NCBI RefSeq assembly: GCF_020880415.1 | Contig: NZ_JAJIUJ010000121.1 | Location: 1-45,021, forward strand | Direction of reading: 5' to 3' | Source of the DNA: Xanthomonas euvesicatoria pv. euvesicatoria | GTDB lineage: Bacteria > Pseudomonadota > Gammaproteobacteria > Xanthomonadales > Xanthomonadaceae | Length of the DNA: 45,021 bases | In this document: positions 7,902-16,345 of the stretch, in pieces | Numbering within the stretch: position 1 is the first letter of the stretch | How the letters are laid out: each line of letters opens with the position of its first letter | Notes under the pieces: model-generated | The model's database searches: none | Told to the model about the DNA's origin: nothing | Seen by the model: only the letters and a program-made list of their open reading frames with translations | Program-made: the position numbers and the translations under genes

Positions 7902-8357
7902 TCAACGCACCTTGTACAACACCGCCGCACCCGGCCTGGGTTCGAACATCGGCACGGTCTGCTGTTTGAGCGCGGTGCCCTTGGCGTCCCACACCAGGGT
8001 GTCGGTGGGGTATTCGTCCTTGCGGGTCATGCTGTCGATCTGTTTGGCGATGACGGTGGATCCGGCTTTCACGTCCGGGTTCCAGGCGAACACGCCCCGG
8101 CGGCCGTAGAACACGGCCGGTGCTGCGGCGTCCAGGCGACGGTCGGGGCACATGACCAGGCCGCGTTCCAGCATCACGCGCAGCGCGCCGACCGGCACGG
8201 CCTTGACGGTGGGCGTGGTGCGTTCGGTGCTGTGGCCGGGGCAGACATTGGCCGAGCGGGTGAGCATGTCTTCGACCACCTGGCGGTCGGACTGGGCCAG
8301 CGCCGGCAGCGCGGCGGTGGACAGGGCAAGCATGGCAAGGGCGGATTTCCAGGGCAT
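7902..8357 (-). CDS. Small secreted hypothetical protein
   Basis: 151 residues with a clear signal peptide (MPWKSALAMLALSTAALPALA, cleavage near ALA-QS). The start at 8357 is chosen because AGGAG lies 8-12 bases upstream; an ATG at 8372 has no such site. The mature protein is about 130 residues with two cysteines (NVCPGH and VMCPDR), perhaps a disulphide, and ends LYKVR. No known domain was recognised. It should be periplasmic or secreted. The gene is monocistronic and converges on 7562-7873. Confidence 0.7.
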   Translation of the reverse strand: MPWKSALAMLALSTAALPALAQSDRQVVEDMLTRSANVCPGHSTERTTPTVKAVPVGALRVMLERGLVMCPDRRLDAAAPAVFYGRRGVFAWNPDVKAGSTVIAKQIDSMTRKDEYPTDTLVWDAKGTALKQQTVPMFEPRPGAAVLYKVR

Positions 8358-8653
8358 CTGACAACTCCTCATGAGGTGAGACTCCAACACTGCAGCCCAT
8401 CCACGCGCGGGCTGCTGCCAGTGACGCGCCCGGATGCTAGCAACCGCTGCGTTAAGTGCTGCGAAGGCGGGCAGGCGCGGGCGACGCCGTGCAGGCGGTG
8501 CGCCGGCCCTGCACGCGTGCTCCATGCCGGGCCGCCGCGCCGCGCTGCATCACGCAACGGCCGCTGACGCGCCTGGCGGCTGTCAGGAGTCTCCCGATTG
8601 AGCGGCAGCAGCGGCCCGGTTAGCGTGCGCGCACGTACTCAGCTGGACAACCC

Positions 8654-9052
8654 ATGGAACGCGCCGACCTCATCGCAGCAGTGCTTACCGGCATGCGGCG
8701 CGCCGAAGATTTTCGCGCGCAGGGCGCGCTCTACAGCACCGCGCACAGCGAGCAGATGCAGGTGGACCACGGCAAGGCGGCCGACGCCGAGCTGGTGCTG
8801 TCGATGTTTGCGTTCACCCCCGAACACCTCAAGTTGCTTGGCACCGCCGGCATCGAAAACCTGGGCGAAATCGTTTGCCACGCGTGGGCCTTGAACGGTG
8901 GCAATAACGAGGCACTGATCCGCTGGTTCCGCCAACCCATGAATGCCCTCGACGGCCAGACGCCTGCGGCGATGGTGCGTGGCGGGCGCATCCAGGTGCT
9001 GCTGCTGGTGCTGCGCCAGCAGGTGGAATGGGAATTGCCGCGCTCTGCCTGA
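8654..9052 (+). CDS. DUF2384-like (MbcA/ParS/Xre antitoxin C-terminal) protein, orphan
   Basis: 132 residues. The C-terminal half RWFRQPMNALDGQTPAAMV resembles the W-(F/L)-x-x-P-x-x-x-L-x-G-x-T-P signature of the DUF2384 antitoxin/toxin-binding domain. The N-terminal half (ERADLIAAVLTGMRR, then SEQMQVDHGKAADAEL) does not look like a typical Xre HTH. Such proteins are usually followed by a RES-domain toxin; none is present here, as the next gene is a convergent esterase. It may be a solitary regulator or a relic of a toxin-antitoxin pair. Confidence 0.6.
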   Translation: MERADLIAAVLTGMRRAEDFRAQGALYSTAHSEQMQVDHGKAADAELVLSMFAFTPEHLKLLGTAGIENLGEIVCHAWALNGGNNEALIRWFRQPMNALDGQTPAAMVRGGRIQVLLLVLRQQVEWELPRSA

Positions 9053-9155
9053 TGCCTGATCGACACCGCCGTGCATGCGGTCCGGCATGCGCGGTGCGGT
9101 TGCGGCGGGCGTTGCACGCGCGCGTAGCCGTGTGCAACGCGATGATCTCAGCCGC

Positions 9156-10775
9156 TCAGCGTTTCGGTCGCGCCACTGCGTACACCTCTGCGGCGATCTT
9201 CTTCATCAGCGCGTCGCTGTCGTCGCCCTCGGTGTAGAGATCGAAGTGGGTGCGGCCTTCCAGATAGCGGAAATCGCTCCTGGCGCCCAGGCCATCGAGC
9301 ACCGCCTGGAATTTATGCGCCGCGCCATCCAGGTAGAACGTATCGGCGGTGCCGACGATCACATGGATCTTGCCGTCCAGGTCCGCCTTGAGCGTGGGCC
9401 ATTGCGCGGCCACGCGCGCGGAAATGTCGTAGTGGGTACGCCAATAGGTCACCACGGCCGGGTCCACCTTGCCGGTGTCGCGGTCGAACATCGGCAGCGG
9501 GCGGCCGTCGGCGCCGCGCGGTGAAAAGACCCACTCGAACGAGGTGAGCTGGCCGCCGTACGGGCCGAGCACCCGTTCGAGCTTGGCGAAGGTTTCCAGA
9601 TCGGCCAGCACCTTGCCGTGGTCGCGGATCAGCGGAAACTGGCTGCCGTCGGCGCGGCGGTAGACGTTGGCATTGGGCGTGTACAAATCCGGGCCGGTGA
9701 AGTCACGGAAATCGCTGGAATCCGGCGAGGTGGACCAGGTGCCGCCGAACAGTTTGGGGTAGCGGGTCTGCAACCACAGCGTGGCCCAGCCGCCGGACGA
9801 ATGCCCGTTCAAGAAGCGGCCGCTGGCCTTGCCGTCCATCTTGTACTGACGCTCGAGCGCCGGAATCAGCTCTTCGGTCAGCGCGGTGCCCCACGGGCCG
9901 TTATTGACCGAATCGGCGAACTCGTGGGTACCGGTGGGCGTGGACTGATCCAGGAAGACCCAGATCATCGGCGGTATCTGCTTGGCCGCCATCAGGCGCC
10001 AGGTGGATGCAATGCTGCCGGCGAAGCGGTTGTAGTTACCACCGAAGCCATGCGTGACGTACACGGTGGGATAGCGCGTGGCGGCCTTGGCGTTGTAGCC
10101 GGGCGGCGTCAGCACACGGGCGCGCAGCGACACCGGCCGGCCCCAGAACGCGCTGAGCGATGGGCTCACCATCGAGGCATCGGCGCTATGCAGCCTGGCT
10201 TCGGGCACCGCATCGCGCACCGCCTGCGGCGCGCGCGGCGAGACCTGCCACGGATCGTCCGAGACCGGCACCTGCTTGCTCAAGGTCAGCGCCGGCAGCG
10301 GCTTGCCGTTGGCCAATGTCACGGCGGTGACCTCGCTCAGCAGATCGCCGCCATCGCGGCCGCTGTAGCCATAGCTGCCATCCGGGTCGAGCACGGCCTG
10401 GAACAGATAATCGCCGGCCGGCAGCGCAGAAAACCCGCGCGGGAAGGCGATGTTGTCCAGATCGATCTGCACACTGCCGCCGGGCGCCAGCGCGGTGACC
10501 TCCTGCGCGGCCACCGCCACTGCGGTAGGGCGGAAGGGATTCATATCCACCTCCTCCACCTTGCCGTCTTTCCCGCTTTGCTTGGCCTGCGCCTGGGCAT
10601 CCTTGGCCAGGGTGGCGAACACCAGCAGGCGCCCGGACGTGGCCTGGTCGGTCGCCCCGCCCAGGGTGACGCGCAGCAGACGATGCGCCGGCGCCGGCTC
10701 GGCGGCGTGTAAGACACAAGCGCACAACAGGCCGACGGCCAGGCCCAGGCGTGGGGCAAGACGATGCAGGGACAT
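9156..10775 (-). CDS. Secreted alpha/beta-hydrolase (esterase D-type)
   Basis: 539 residues with a signal peptide (MSLHRLAPRLGLAVGLLCAC, cleavage near HAAE). The N-terminal 190 residues form a beta-rich accessory domain. The C-terminal part is a putative-esterase (PF00756-like) alpha/beta-hydrolase: YPTVYVTHGFGG near 235-246, nucleophile elbow GHSSGGW with Ser326, and a C-terminal His510 in GRTHFDLY. The acid is probably an Asp in the strand VIVGTADTFY. A periplasmic or secreted carboxylesterase, perhaps acting on acetylated or feruloylated carbohydrate, is the family expectation; the substrate is unknown. It is monocistronic. Confidence 0.85.
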   Translation of the reverse strand: MSLHRLAPRLGLAVGLLCACVLHAAEPAPAHRLLRVTLGGATDQATSGRLLVFATLAKDAQAQAKQSGKDGKVEEVDMNPFRPTAVAVAAQEVTALAPGGSVQIDLDNIAFPRGFSALPAGDYLFQAVLDPDGSYGYSGRDGGDLLSEVTAVTLANGKPLPALTLSKQVPVSDDPWQVSPRAPQAVRDAVPEARLHSADASMVSPSLSAFWGRPVSLRARVLTPPGYNAKAATRYPTVYVTHGFGGNYNRFAGSIASTWRLMAAKQIPPMIWVFLDQSTPTGTHEFADSVNNGPWGTALTEELIPALERQYKMDGKASGRFLNGHSSGGWATLWLQTRYPKLFGGTWSTSPDSSDFRDFTGPDLYTPNANVYRRADGSQFPLIRDHGKVLADLETFAKLERVLGPYGGQLTSFEWVFSPRGADGRPLPMFDRDTGKVDPAVVTYWRTHYDISARVAAQWPTLKADLDGKIHVIVGTADTFYLDGAAHKFQAVLDGLGARSDFRYLEGRTHFDLYTEGDDSDALMKKIAAEVYAVARPKR

Positions 10776-11469
10776 GCAGATCCTTGAAAGCGGATGTGTG
10801 GGGTGGGCTTGGTGGCCCTGTGCGGACTGTAGCCAGTTTCTGGGGGAGCTGCGCGCGCTGTGGGCGAGATGAGGTCAGCGCATCCAATCCAGGTATTTTA
10901 CGCGCTCAGGTTGGGGTCGCTTGCGGCGCAAGAGTGGCTAGAGTTGCATGTGTTCAAGGCGTTTGTGGTGAGGGCGGACTAGCTCAGCGCAGCTGATACA
11001 GCACAGATACCATGCAGTTAGATCGACTGTCTGAACTGCTGAGGCAACCGGATATCCAGGTCACGTCGAATTTGCGAGTGGAGCTCAAGACATCGATAGG
11101 CAAGCAGCAGACAGGCGTCAGATAAGTTATATGGCGATATTTGTAGTTAGAAGTTCATGCATCGCTGCGACCCGGTAGAAAGCGACCTATGGACGCTTGT
11201 CTACTGGTAGAGTGGCGAACTGATAATTCCTACTTATTCCCTGTGCCACTCGGTGCAGACAACGTCGTCGATGCCGGCAGTCAGCTTCCGGTGCACTTGT
11301 CCGACAGCCCAACGCTTGATCGCGTGGGCTAATTGCTGGCAATGCCGATATGACGGTCCAGACTCGTCGAGCGCTATGTTGACGGGCCCGGAGCACGTCC
11401 ACAATACAAGTTGATTTTGATTATGTTTCTTGTGCTTGTAATCATATGCAACTAACCAGTTCGCCGTGC
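10776..11469. other. Long non-coding spacer, AT-rich toward the effector gene
   Basis: About 690 bases with no convincing gene on either strand. Base composition drops toward 11400-11470, next to the XVIPCD effector gene, consistent with the edge of an acquired segment. I see no insertion-sequence ends, tRNA or clear repeat. Confidence 0.45.
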
Positions 11470-12402
11470 TTATCGCAATCCGAGTGCGCCATGACTTGGT
11501 TGATCTATCGAGCGTGATGCTTCCTGTGCGGGGGGCTGTACAGCTTGCTGGTTTGCGGTTTCCAGCTTCTGCAGGTTCTCTGCCAACGGCTGCTTGACGG
11601 CCTCACCTTTGTCGACATGGGTGCGCAGGAGGTCCATGTCATTTCCTGGATTCTTATAAGTTGCGAAGACATTGCCATTGGTTTGGCTTGGAACGACTTC
11701 TTGGATCTCGGGCAGAGGCGGACGATTAAGTTTTGCCTGGACAGCCAGGGCGCCGGCAATCCGCTCCTTGTCTTGCTGATTGGTGTAAACACCAGCATCT
11801 GGACCCAGCTTGTCGAGTCCAGCAAGAGCCTGTTTGAACAATGGATCATCACGCAGCCGGGCTTCTTGTTGCGGATCGAGAGGTGCTCCACCTGCACTAA
11901 AGGCACGTCCTGAATTACCTAGACCTGGTACCGCGGGCTGGACCGACTCGTCCAGCTGTCGCCCCGATGCAGGCGCCCAATGTCCTAAGACTCCGTCGTT
12001 TTTCGGTTCCTGAAGACCCACGTCCCGCAGAACGCTATCAGCGAGTGTGTTTGAGTTTTGCAGCAGGGGATCGTAGGGATATTTGTCATCCTTACTCCTG
12101 GCATTAGCGACCATGCGGCCCCACGTTCCGGACAAGTCCGCGCCATTTGCAATCTCTTCCCGATACTGCTTTTGGCCAATTGCATTCGGATTGTCCCGAT
12201 GATCAGGGTTGTTTCGGTCATAGGGGAGGTTGGTCTCAACGTGCATCCGTCCGTACGGCAATCCAGGTCGCTCATCGCCAGTCCAGCCGCTAATAGTGCG
12301 CTGGTTGCCCTCCTTGTCCGTGTAGAGAAGGAACTTGTGGTGGTATTCCTTGCCGAGAGCAGCCCCGATATTCCGGTACCCGACTTCGATCTTCTCATCC
12401 AT
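11470..12402 (-). CDS. Putative type IV secretion effector with XVIPCD-like tail (X-Tfe), toxin domain unnamed
   Basis: 310 residues, start supported by AGGAG upstream of the ATG at 12402. The C-terminal region (about 175-290) has XVIPCD features: DPLFKQALAGLDKLGPDAG, a DKERIAGALAVQAK helix, a core ending GNVFATYKNPGND, then a Gln-rich end. That domain recruits antibacterial effectors to the VirD4 coupling protein of the Xanthomonas type IV system. The N-terminal domain (1-150) has no signal peptide. It contains YHHKFLLYTD (His21/His22), then YPYDPLLQNSNTLADSVL (Asn116-Ser117-Asn118) and WAPASGR. A His strand followed by an N-x-N helix start recalls permuted papain-like hydrolases, but the expected Cys is Ser, so activity is uncertain. 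A lipoprotein gene lies directly upstream in the same operon, the usual place for immunity. Confidence 0.75.
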   Translation of the reverse strand: MDEKIEVGYRNIGAALGKEYHHKFLLYTDKEGNQRTISGWTGDERPGLPYGRMHVETNLPYDRNNPDHRDNPNAIGQKQYREEIANGADLSGTWGRMVANARSKDDKYPYDPLLQNSNTLADSVLRDVGLQEPKNDGVLGHWAPASGRQLDESVQPAVPGLGNSGRAFSAGGAPLDPQQEARLRDDPLFKQALAGLDKLGPDAGVYTNQQDKERIAGALAVQAKLNRPPLPEIQEVVPSQTNGNVFATYKNPGNDMDLLRTHVDKGEAVKQPLAENLQKLETANQQAVQPPAQEASRSIDQPSHGALGLR

Positions 12403-12418
12403 GACATGCTCCTGTGGC

Positions 12419-12856
12419 TTACTGATTCTTGATATGAACGGCTTCGACGTGTGTCACCTTGCCGTCGGCATCCAAAGAAAAAGTCATCACTACGGAACGT
12501 GCATCGGGATCCAACATCGCTTGTCCCTTGTTGTCCCTGACGACAATCTTGCTTTCGGTGTCTTCAACGACCTTCGAGGTTGGAGATTTACCGAAGGTCT
12601 CTAGCACCGACGCCTTTGTAGTGCCCAACGGTATGTATTTCGTAACGATATTGCTCACATCGATCTGCTCGAATCGAACGGGTTTTTGGGAAGCATAAAT
12701 CTCGTCAAACATTGGGCTGGCTCCTGTCATCGAGGGGTCTTCCTGTGTCGAAGTAGTGCGCGCATTGTCCGCATTGGCGCAGGACGAAAGTGGAAGTACC
12801 GCAACCCCGACAAGTGCAAGTGTTGCGGCCAAGCCCTTCGACATGATGCGTGGCAT
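12419..12856 (-). CDS. Lipoprotein, putative immunity protein (X-Tfi) for the adjacent effector
   Basis: 145 residues, ATG at 12856 with AGGAG about 9 bases upstream. A lipoprotein signal ends LPLSSC with lipidated Cys26, so the protein should sit in the periplasmic face of the envelope. The C-terminal 80 residues (YIPLGTTKASVLETFGKSPT, then VVRDNKGQ and a VMTFSLDADGKV strand) resemble the BamE/SmpA-like small alpha-beta fold. It precedes the XVIPCD effector by 16 bases. X-Tfe genes are characteristically preceded by genes for lipoprotein or periplasmic inhibitors that block self-intoxication; this is the basis for the immunity call, not a known family match. Confidence 0.7.
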   Translation of the reverse strand: MPRIMSKGLAATLALVGVAVLPLSSCANADNARTTSTQEDPSMTGASPMFDEIYASQKPVRFEQIDVSNIVTKYIPLGTTKASVLETFGKSPTSKVVEDTESKIVVRDNKGQAMLDPDARSVVMTFSLDADGKVTHVEAVHIKNQ

Positions 12857-13483
12857 GGCGATCTCCTGATGCGACTAATCACGTGATTCGAATATCCGCG
12901 AGATACTGTCCTTCTCGGCCAAGCTCGAAAACCGAGTAGCGTTCAGGCGGACGGCTGCCAGCTTACTACAAGCTCTCAAGAGCCGATAGTCGTTGAGCGG
13001 ATTGTCAATGGGCTTTGCGCTGACGCTTCTGGGCCAAGCCCAGCATGGATCGGTGAGTAAGAGCAATCCATGAGTCATCAATAGACGCTCAGACTTCAGT
13101 AGCGGCCCTGACGTACCGAGTCGCTCACTAAGTGACGGATCCGTTCTGTCTCAGTTGTTTTCTAGCTCGATCGACCGAACCCGGTTTGCTCTCCTCTGAA
13201 AATCAAAACTGCATCACGTAACGAAATCGCTGAGACGATTTGTCGGGTTGGCATGTTGCAGAAACTCAAAATCGCTGCACCAGAAAGTAATCGATTAAAC
13301 ATCGATGGAGATCTGGAATTACCTTCAACGCCGTATCTAATCGTCAAAAGCGCAAGCGATTATCTGCTGTTTGAGATGTTCGCAAATGGCACTGCGTGCT
13401 CTTTCAAAGCGCAGTACATCGCACTACAAACCGTGGCCGCTGATCGTCCTTGCACCATAAACTCACACTCAGGAGTGATCAAA
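12857..13483. other. Non-coding divergent spacer
   Basis: About 630 bases between the effector operon and the secreted-protein gene. It probably holds both promoters. The open frame leading into 13484 from 13253 has no ribosome site and no recognisable protein content. Nothing else is seen. Confidence 0.45.
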
Positions 13484-14044
13484 ATGATCCAGAAAAAAAA
13501 CCGTCGTTGTGCGCTTGCGGCATGCAGCCTCTCGCTTGTGGCGATGGTGCTGTGTATGAGCGCAGCTGTTGCCGCACCGGTGCCCGGGAAGGACACCGTC
13601 ACGTTGCGCCATGTCTTCGCCACGCTGCAGAACGGTCAGCAGGATCAGAAGCCCGAAGATGTTGCGGCGTGTCGCAAGCAGGTTGCCGAGCCGACGTCCA
13701 AATACCTGGGAGTGGCGGTCACCACCACCTATTCCATCGATGTGCAGTCGAAGATGATGACCGCTTCGGCGTCGCTGCCATCGCCTGTTGCCACGCAGCC
13801 GTTGATGCTCACGGTGCCGCTGTCGCCGTTGGGGTTGTCCGGCGACTATGCGTTTGGTGCATTCCGGCCGAGCGCACTGCCCAACACCTATGTGCTGTTC
13901 TCGGTCGGGCTGAATTTCAAGGACCCCAAGTCGTCCGTGCTCGTGCTCAACAGCGACAAGCGCTACAACTGCCTGGTCACCAGCGATCCGGCGCCCTTCC
14001 AGGGAGCCTTGAGCAGCCAGCTTGGAAAGGACCAGGGGCGTTGA
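13484..14044 (+). CDS. Secreted hypothetical protein
   Basis: 186 residues; the ATG at 13484 has AGGAG 9-13 bases upstream and is followed by a signal peptide (MIQKKNRRCALAACSLSLVA, cleavage near VAA). The mature protein has two cysteines (AACRKQ and YNCLVT) and a beta-rich middle (PLMLTVPLSPLGLSGDYAFG). I do not recognise the family. Location should be periplasmic or extracellular. There is no operon partner on the same strand. Confidence 0.7.
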   Translation: MIQKKNRRCALAACSLSLVAMVLCMSAAVAAPVPGKDTVTLRHVFATLQNGQQDQKPEDVAACRKQVAEPTSKYLGVAVTTTYSIDVQSKMMTASASLPSPVATQPLMLTVPLSPLGLSGDYAFGAFRPSALPNTYVLFSVGLNFKDPKSSVLVLNSDKRYNCLVTSDPAPFQGALSSQLGKDQGR

Positions 14045-14248
14045 TGTTGCAGCGTCCCAGTCGCCGCCGGACGGGCCAGCCGACCAGGGCTTCAGCGCGT
14101 TCGACCAATCGCTAAGCGGCCGCGTCCCCGGAGCAGGATGTGCCCAGCACAGGACGCTGGCGATGGGCGAGCGGTGGCGTTGTCCGGGACGCCGTATCCG
14201 AGCAAGCGGCGTGGTTGCCTGCCGCGATGTGTGGCAGGCAACCAGCCC

Positions 14249-15328
14249 TCAGCGATACGGCCCCGGCCCACGCCAGACCGGTTCGCCCTGGCGGTAAACC
14301 TCCATCATGTTGATGACTTCGCGGGCGTCGCCGATGGACTTCAGTTCGGGCGAATCCGGCGGCAGCAGGCGGCATTTGCTGGAGCCGCGCTTGAGCGCGA
14401 CATCCAGCGGGCAGATCATGCGTTGCTGGGTGCCGGGCAGGATGATGGCGATTTCCTGCATGCCTTGTTCTTTCCAGGCGCGCAGCTGGGTTTCGCTGCG
14501 CACGTCGTAATAGACCTGGAAGCCGCCGATATCCAGGCTGGGCTGGGCGTTGTTGCGGTCGTTGCGGCGGCCCTGGCTGATGGTGGGGGTGTTGGCCATG
14601 CCGTCTTCGGCGCCGTCGGCCGGTTCGTCCAGCATGCCGGGCGGCCTGCCGGTCCAGGTGTCCGGGCGGCGCTGTGCGGATGCCGCCGGCGGAGCGGGCG
14701 GTTGCGGCGGGGTGGGGCGTTGCTGGCGACGCGGCTGGCGGCGTTCGGCCAGGCTGCCTTGCGCGGTATCGCCCTGCCGCGGCACCGGATTTTTGGCCTG
14801 CTGCACCAGCGTGGACTGCACCGGCGTGGATGTCGGTGGCACCGGGGTGGGCGAGGGCACCGGCTGATCGGGCTGGGAGGTGTCGCCGACAAAATCCACC
14901 TTGATGCGTCCACCGCTGGCCGAGCCCTGCGGCGGGGTCATGGTGGGGGTGGAGGCCGACAGCAGGATCAGCAACATCAGCACGTGCAGCAGCGCGCTGA
15001 TCAGCGCGGCAATCCACGGTTCGATGCGTTCGATCAGCGGCTCGGTGCGGGGCAGCCAGTCGCTGGCATCCAGATGGACGTGCAGCACCTGCAGGGCGCC
15101 CTCGCGCACGCGGTAGACCAGCACGTACGGGGTCTGCTTGACCACCCATTCGCGGGTGCCGGGCGCGCGGCCAACGCGGCCACGGCCGGGTTGCTCGGCC
15201 AGGGTGCGGGTGGCTTCCAGCACCTGCCGCGCCATCGCGGCAGCGGCGGTCGGGTTGAGCGCGTGGTAGTGATCCTGGGCGTGTGCAAGCTGCGTGGCGG
15301 CCGGGACGGTCCAGTCACGCCGTAACAT
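14249..15328 (-). CDS. ParE/RelE-like toxin domain fused to a membrane-anchored periplasmic protein
   Basis: 359 residues in one frame. Residues 1-92 form a ParE-type toxin fold: an N-terminal helical hairpin, then RAPGTREWVVKQTPYVLVYRV and a final strand ending in SDW, the usual ParE landmarks. The frame continues without a stop (LPRTEPLIERIEPW) into a membrane helix at about 106-126, a Pro/Gln-rich linker (about 130-240) and a C-terminal domain with QVYYDVRSE, CPLDVALKRGSSKC and VWRGPGPYR. That TM, Pro-rich linker and C-terminal order is TonB-like in layout and looks like a conserved Xanthomonadaceae protein. The ATG at 15328 overlaps the antitoxin stop by 14 bases, as in a coupled toxin-antitoxin operon. 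ParE toxins normally act in the cytoplasm on DNA gyrase; here the toxin would be tethered to the inner membrane. Either a true fusion or a lost stop. Confidence 0.75.
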   Translation of the reverse strand: MLRRDWTVPAATQLAHAQDHYHALNPTAAAAMARQVLEATRTLAEQPGRGRVGRAPGTREWVVKQTPYVLVYRVREGALQVLHVHLDASDWLPRTEPLIERIEPWIAALISALLHVLMLLILLSASTPTMTPPQGSASGGRIKVDFVGDTSQPDQPVPSPTPVPPTSTPVQSTLVQQAKNPVPRQGDTAQGSLAERRQPRRQQRPTPPQPPAPPAASAQRRPDTWTGRPPGMLDEPADGAEDGMANTPTISQGRRNDRNNAQPSLDIGGFQVYYDVRSETQLRAWKEQGMQEIAIILPGTQQRMICPLDVALKRGSSKCRLLPPDSPELKSIGDAREVINMMEVYRQGEPVWRGPGPYR

Positions 15329-15521
15329 CAACGCCCCATCTGGCGAACAGTGCGCTCACCTGTGCCGGAGTCGTCAACGCGCCCTGATCTGCAGCGGCAA
15401 TGCCGTCCTGCACCGCGGCCTGGAAGCTGGCGTCGGCCACGACGCGGACCACGTCACTCCATCCAGCCGTCTCGGGCAGCGTGTCGATCAGCATGTGGGC
15501 GTCTTGCTTGATGGCGGACAT
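15315..15521 (-). CDS. Antitoxin of the ParE-like module
   Basis: 68 residues starting MSAIKQDAHMLIDTLPETAG. It is a small protein with an N-terminal helical segment and a C-terminal tail ending WGVDVTA, in the style of short addiction-module antitoxins preceding ParE/RelE toxins. Its 3' end overlaps the toxin gene by 14 bases. A GTG at 15542 would add seven residues; neither start has a strong ribosome site. It should neutralise the toxin domain and bind its own promoter, by family analogy. Confidence 0.7.
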   Translation of the reverse strand: MSAIKQDAHMLIDTLPETAGWSDVVRVVADASFQAAVQDGIAAADQGALTTPAQVSALFARWGVDVTA

Positions 15522-15792
15522 GGCACGGCGGTGGGGGAGCACTGCGCAAGTCTACCCGCGCCGCTCCTGTTCGCGTGTGGCAGGCGCCGGCGTCCGCGCG
15601 CGGCGTTCACCGGGCAGGCGGCAAGCGCCTGCGCGGCAGCGGGCTGGGTGGCGCACGGCCTAACCGCATGCCCGATGCCGGCAGCGACCGGCAGTGCTGC
15701 CGCCTGCAGAAAGTGACACTTGGCACCTTGTTCGTGCCCATGGCTGGTTTCATTCTGCGCGGGTCGCTTCACTCATTCGCAAAGGACTCGCC

Positions 15793-16320
15793 ATGCCTGC
15801 CGCTGCCATCGCACCCCTGACGCCGTATCTCTCGATGGCCGCCATCGGCTACCTCTACTACCGGCGCATCCGGCGCAGCTTCGGGCGCCAGCAATGGAAG
15901 CCGGTGGCCACGGCGGTGCGCAGCGCGGTGCTGCTGATCGCGGTGGCAGCACTGGCGTTCGCGGTGTACGGCTTGCCGCAGGTGCGGCTCGGTATTGCCG
16001 CAGGCGCGCTGGTCGGCATCGGCCTGGGTGCGCTGTCGCTGCGCTACACGCATGCCGAATGGGTGGATGGCCAAGGCTGGTACACGCCCAATCCCTGGAT
16101 CGGCGGCGGCTTGATGCTGGTGTTGCTGGGGCGCCTGGCCTGGCGCTGGGCCGATGGCGCGTTCACTGCCGGTGCGGCGGCGGCTGGTTCGCAGGCCAGC
16201 CCGCTGACCCTGGGGATTGCCGCGGCACTGGTGCTGTATTCGCTGGTGCACGTGGGCGGGTTGTGGTGGCGGCTGCGCCAGCTGCGCCTGCAGGCAGGCG
16301 CTGCGGGGGCGGTACGCTGA
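15793..16320 (+). CDS. Inner-membrane hypothetical protein
   Basis: 175 residues starting MPAAAIAPLTPYLSMAAIGY, with AAAGGA 7-12 bases upstream of the ATG. About five hydrophobic segments alternate with short basic loops (YYRRIRRSFGRQ); the last segment ends at GLWWRL. The layout resembles CcdC/DUF1453-like small membrane proteins, but no diagnostic motif is visible, so function is unassigned. It converges on the cardiolipin synthase gene. Confidence 0.7.
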   Translation: MPAAAIAPLTPYLSMAAIGYLYYRRIRRSFGRQQWKPVATAVRSAVLLIAVAALAFAVYGLPQVRLGIAAGALVGIGLGALSLRYTHAEWVDGQGWYTPNPWIGGGLMLVLLGRLAWRWADGAFTAGAAAAGSQASPLTLGIAAALVLYSLVHVGGLWWRLRQLRLQAGAAGAVR

Positions 16321-16345
16321 CCCCGCCGCGATTGGCCCTGCGCGC

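Noticed and set aside
10776..11469. Possible remnant transposase or small genes in the long spacer
   Set aside because: Short frames have no ribosome site, no motif, and no inverted-repeat ends were visible.
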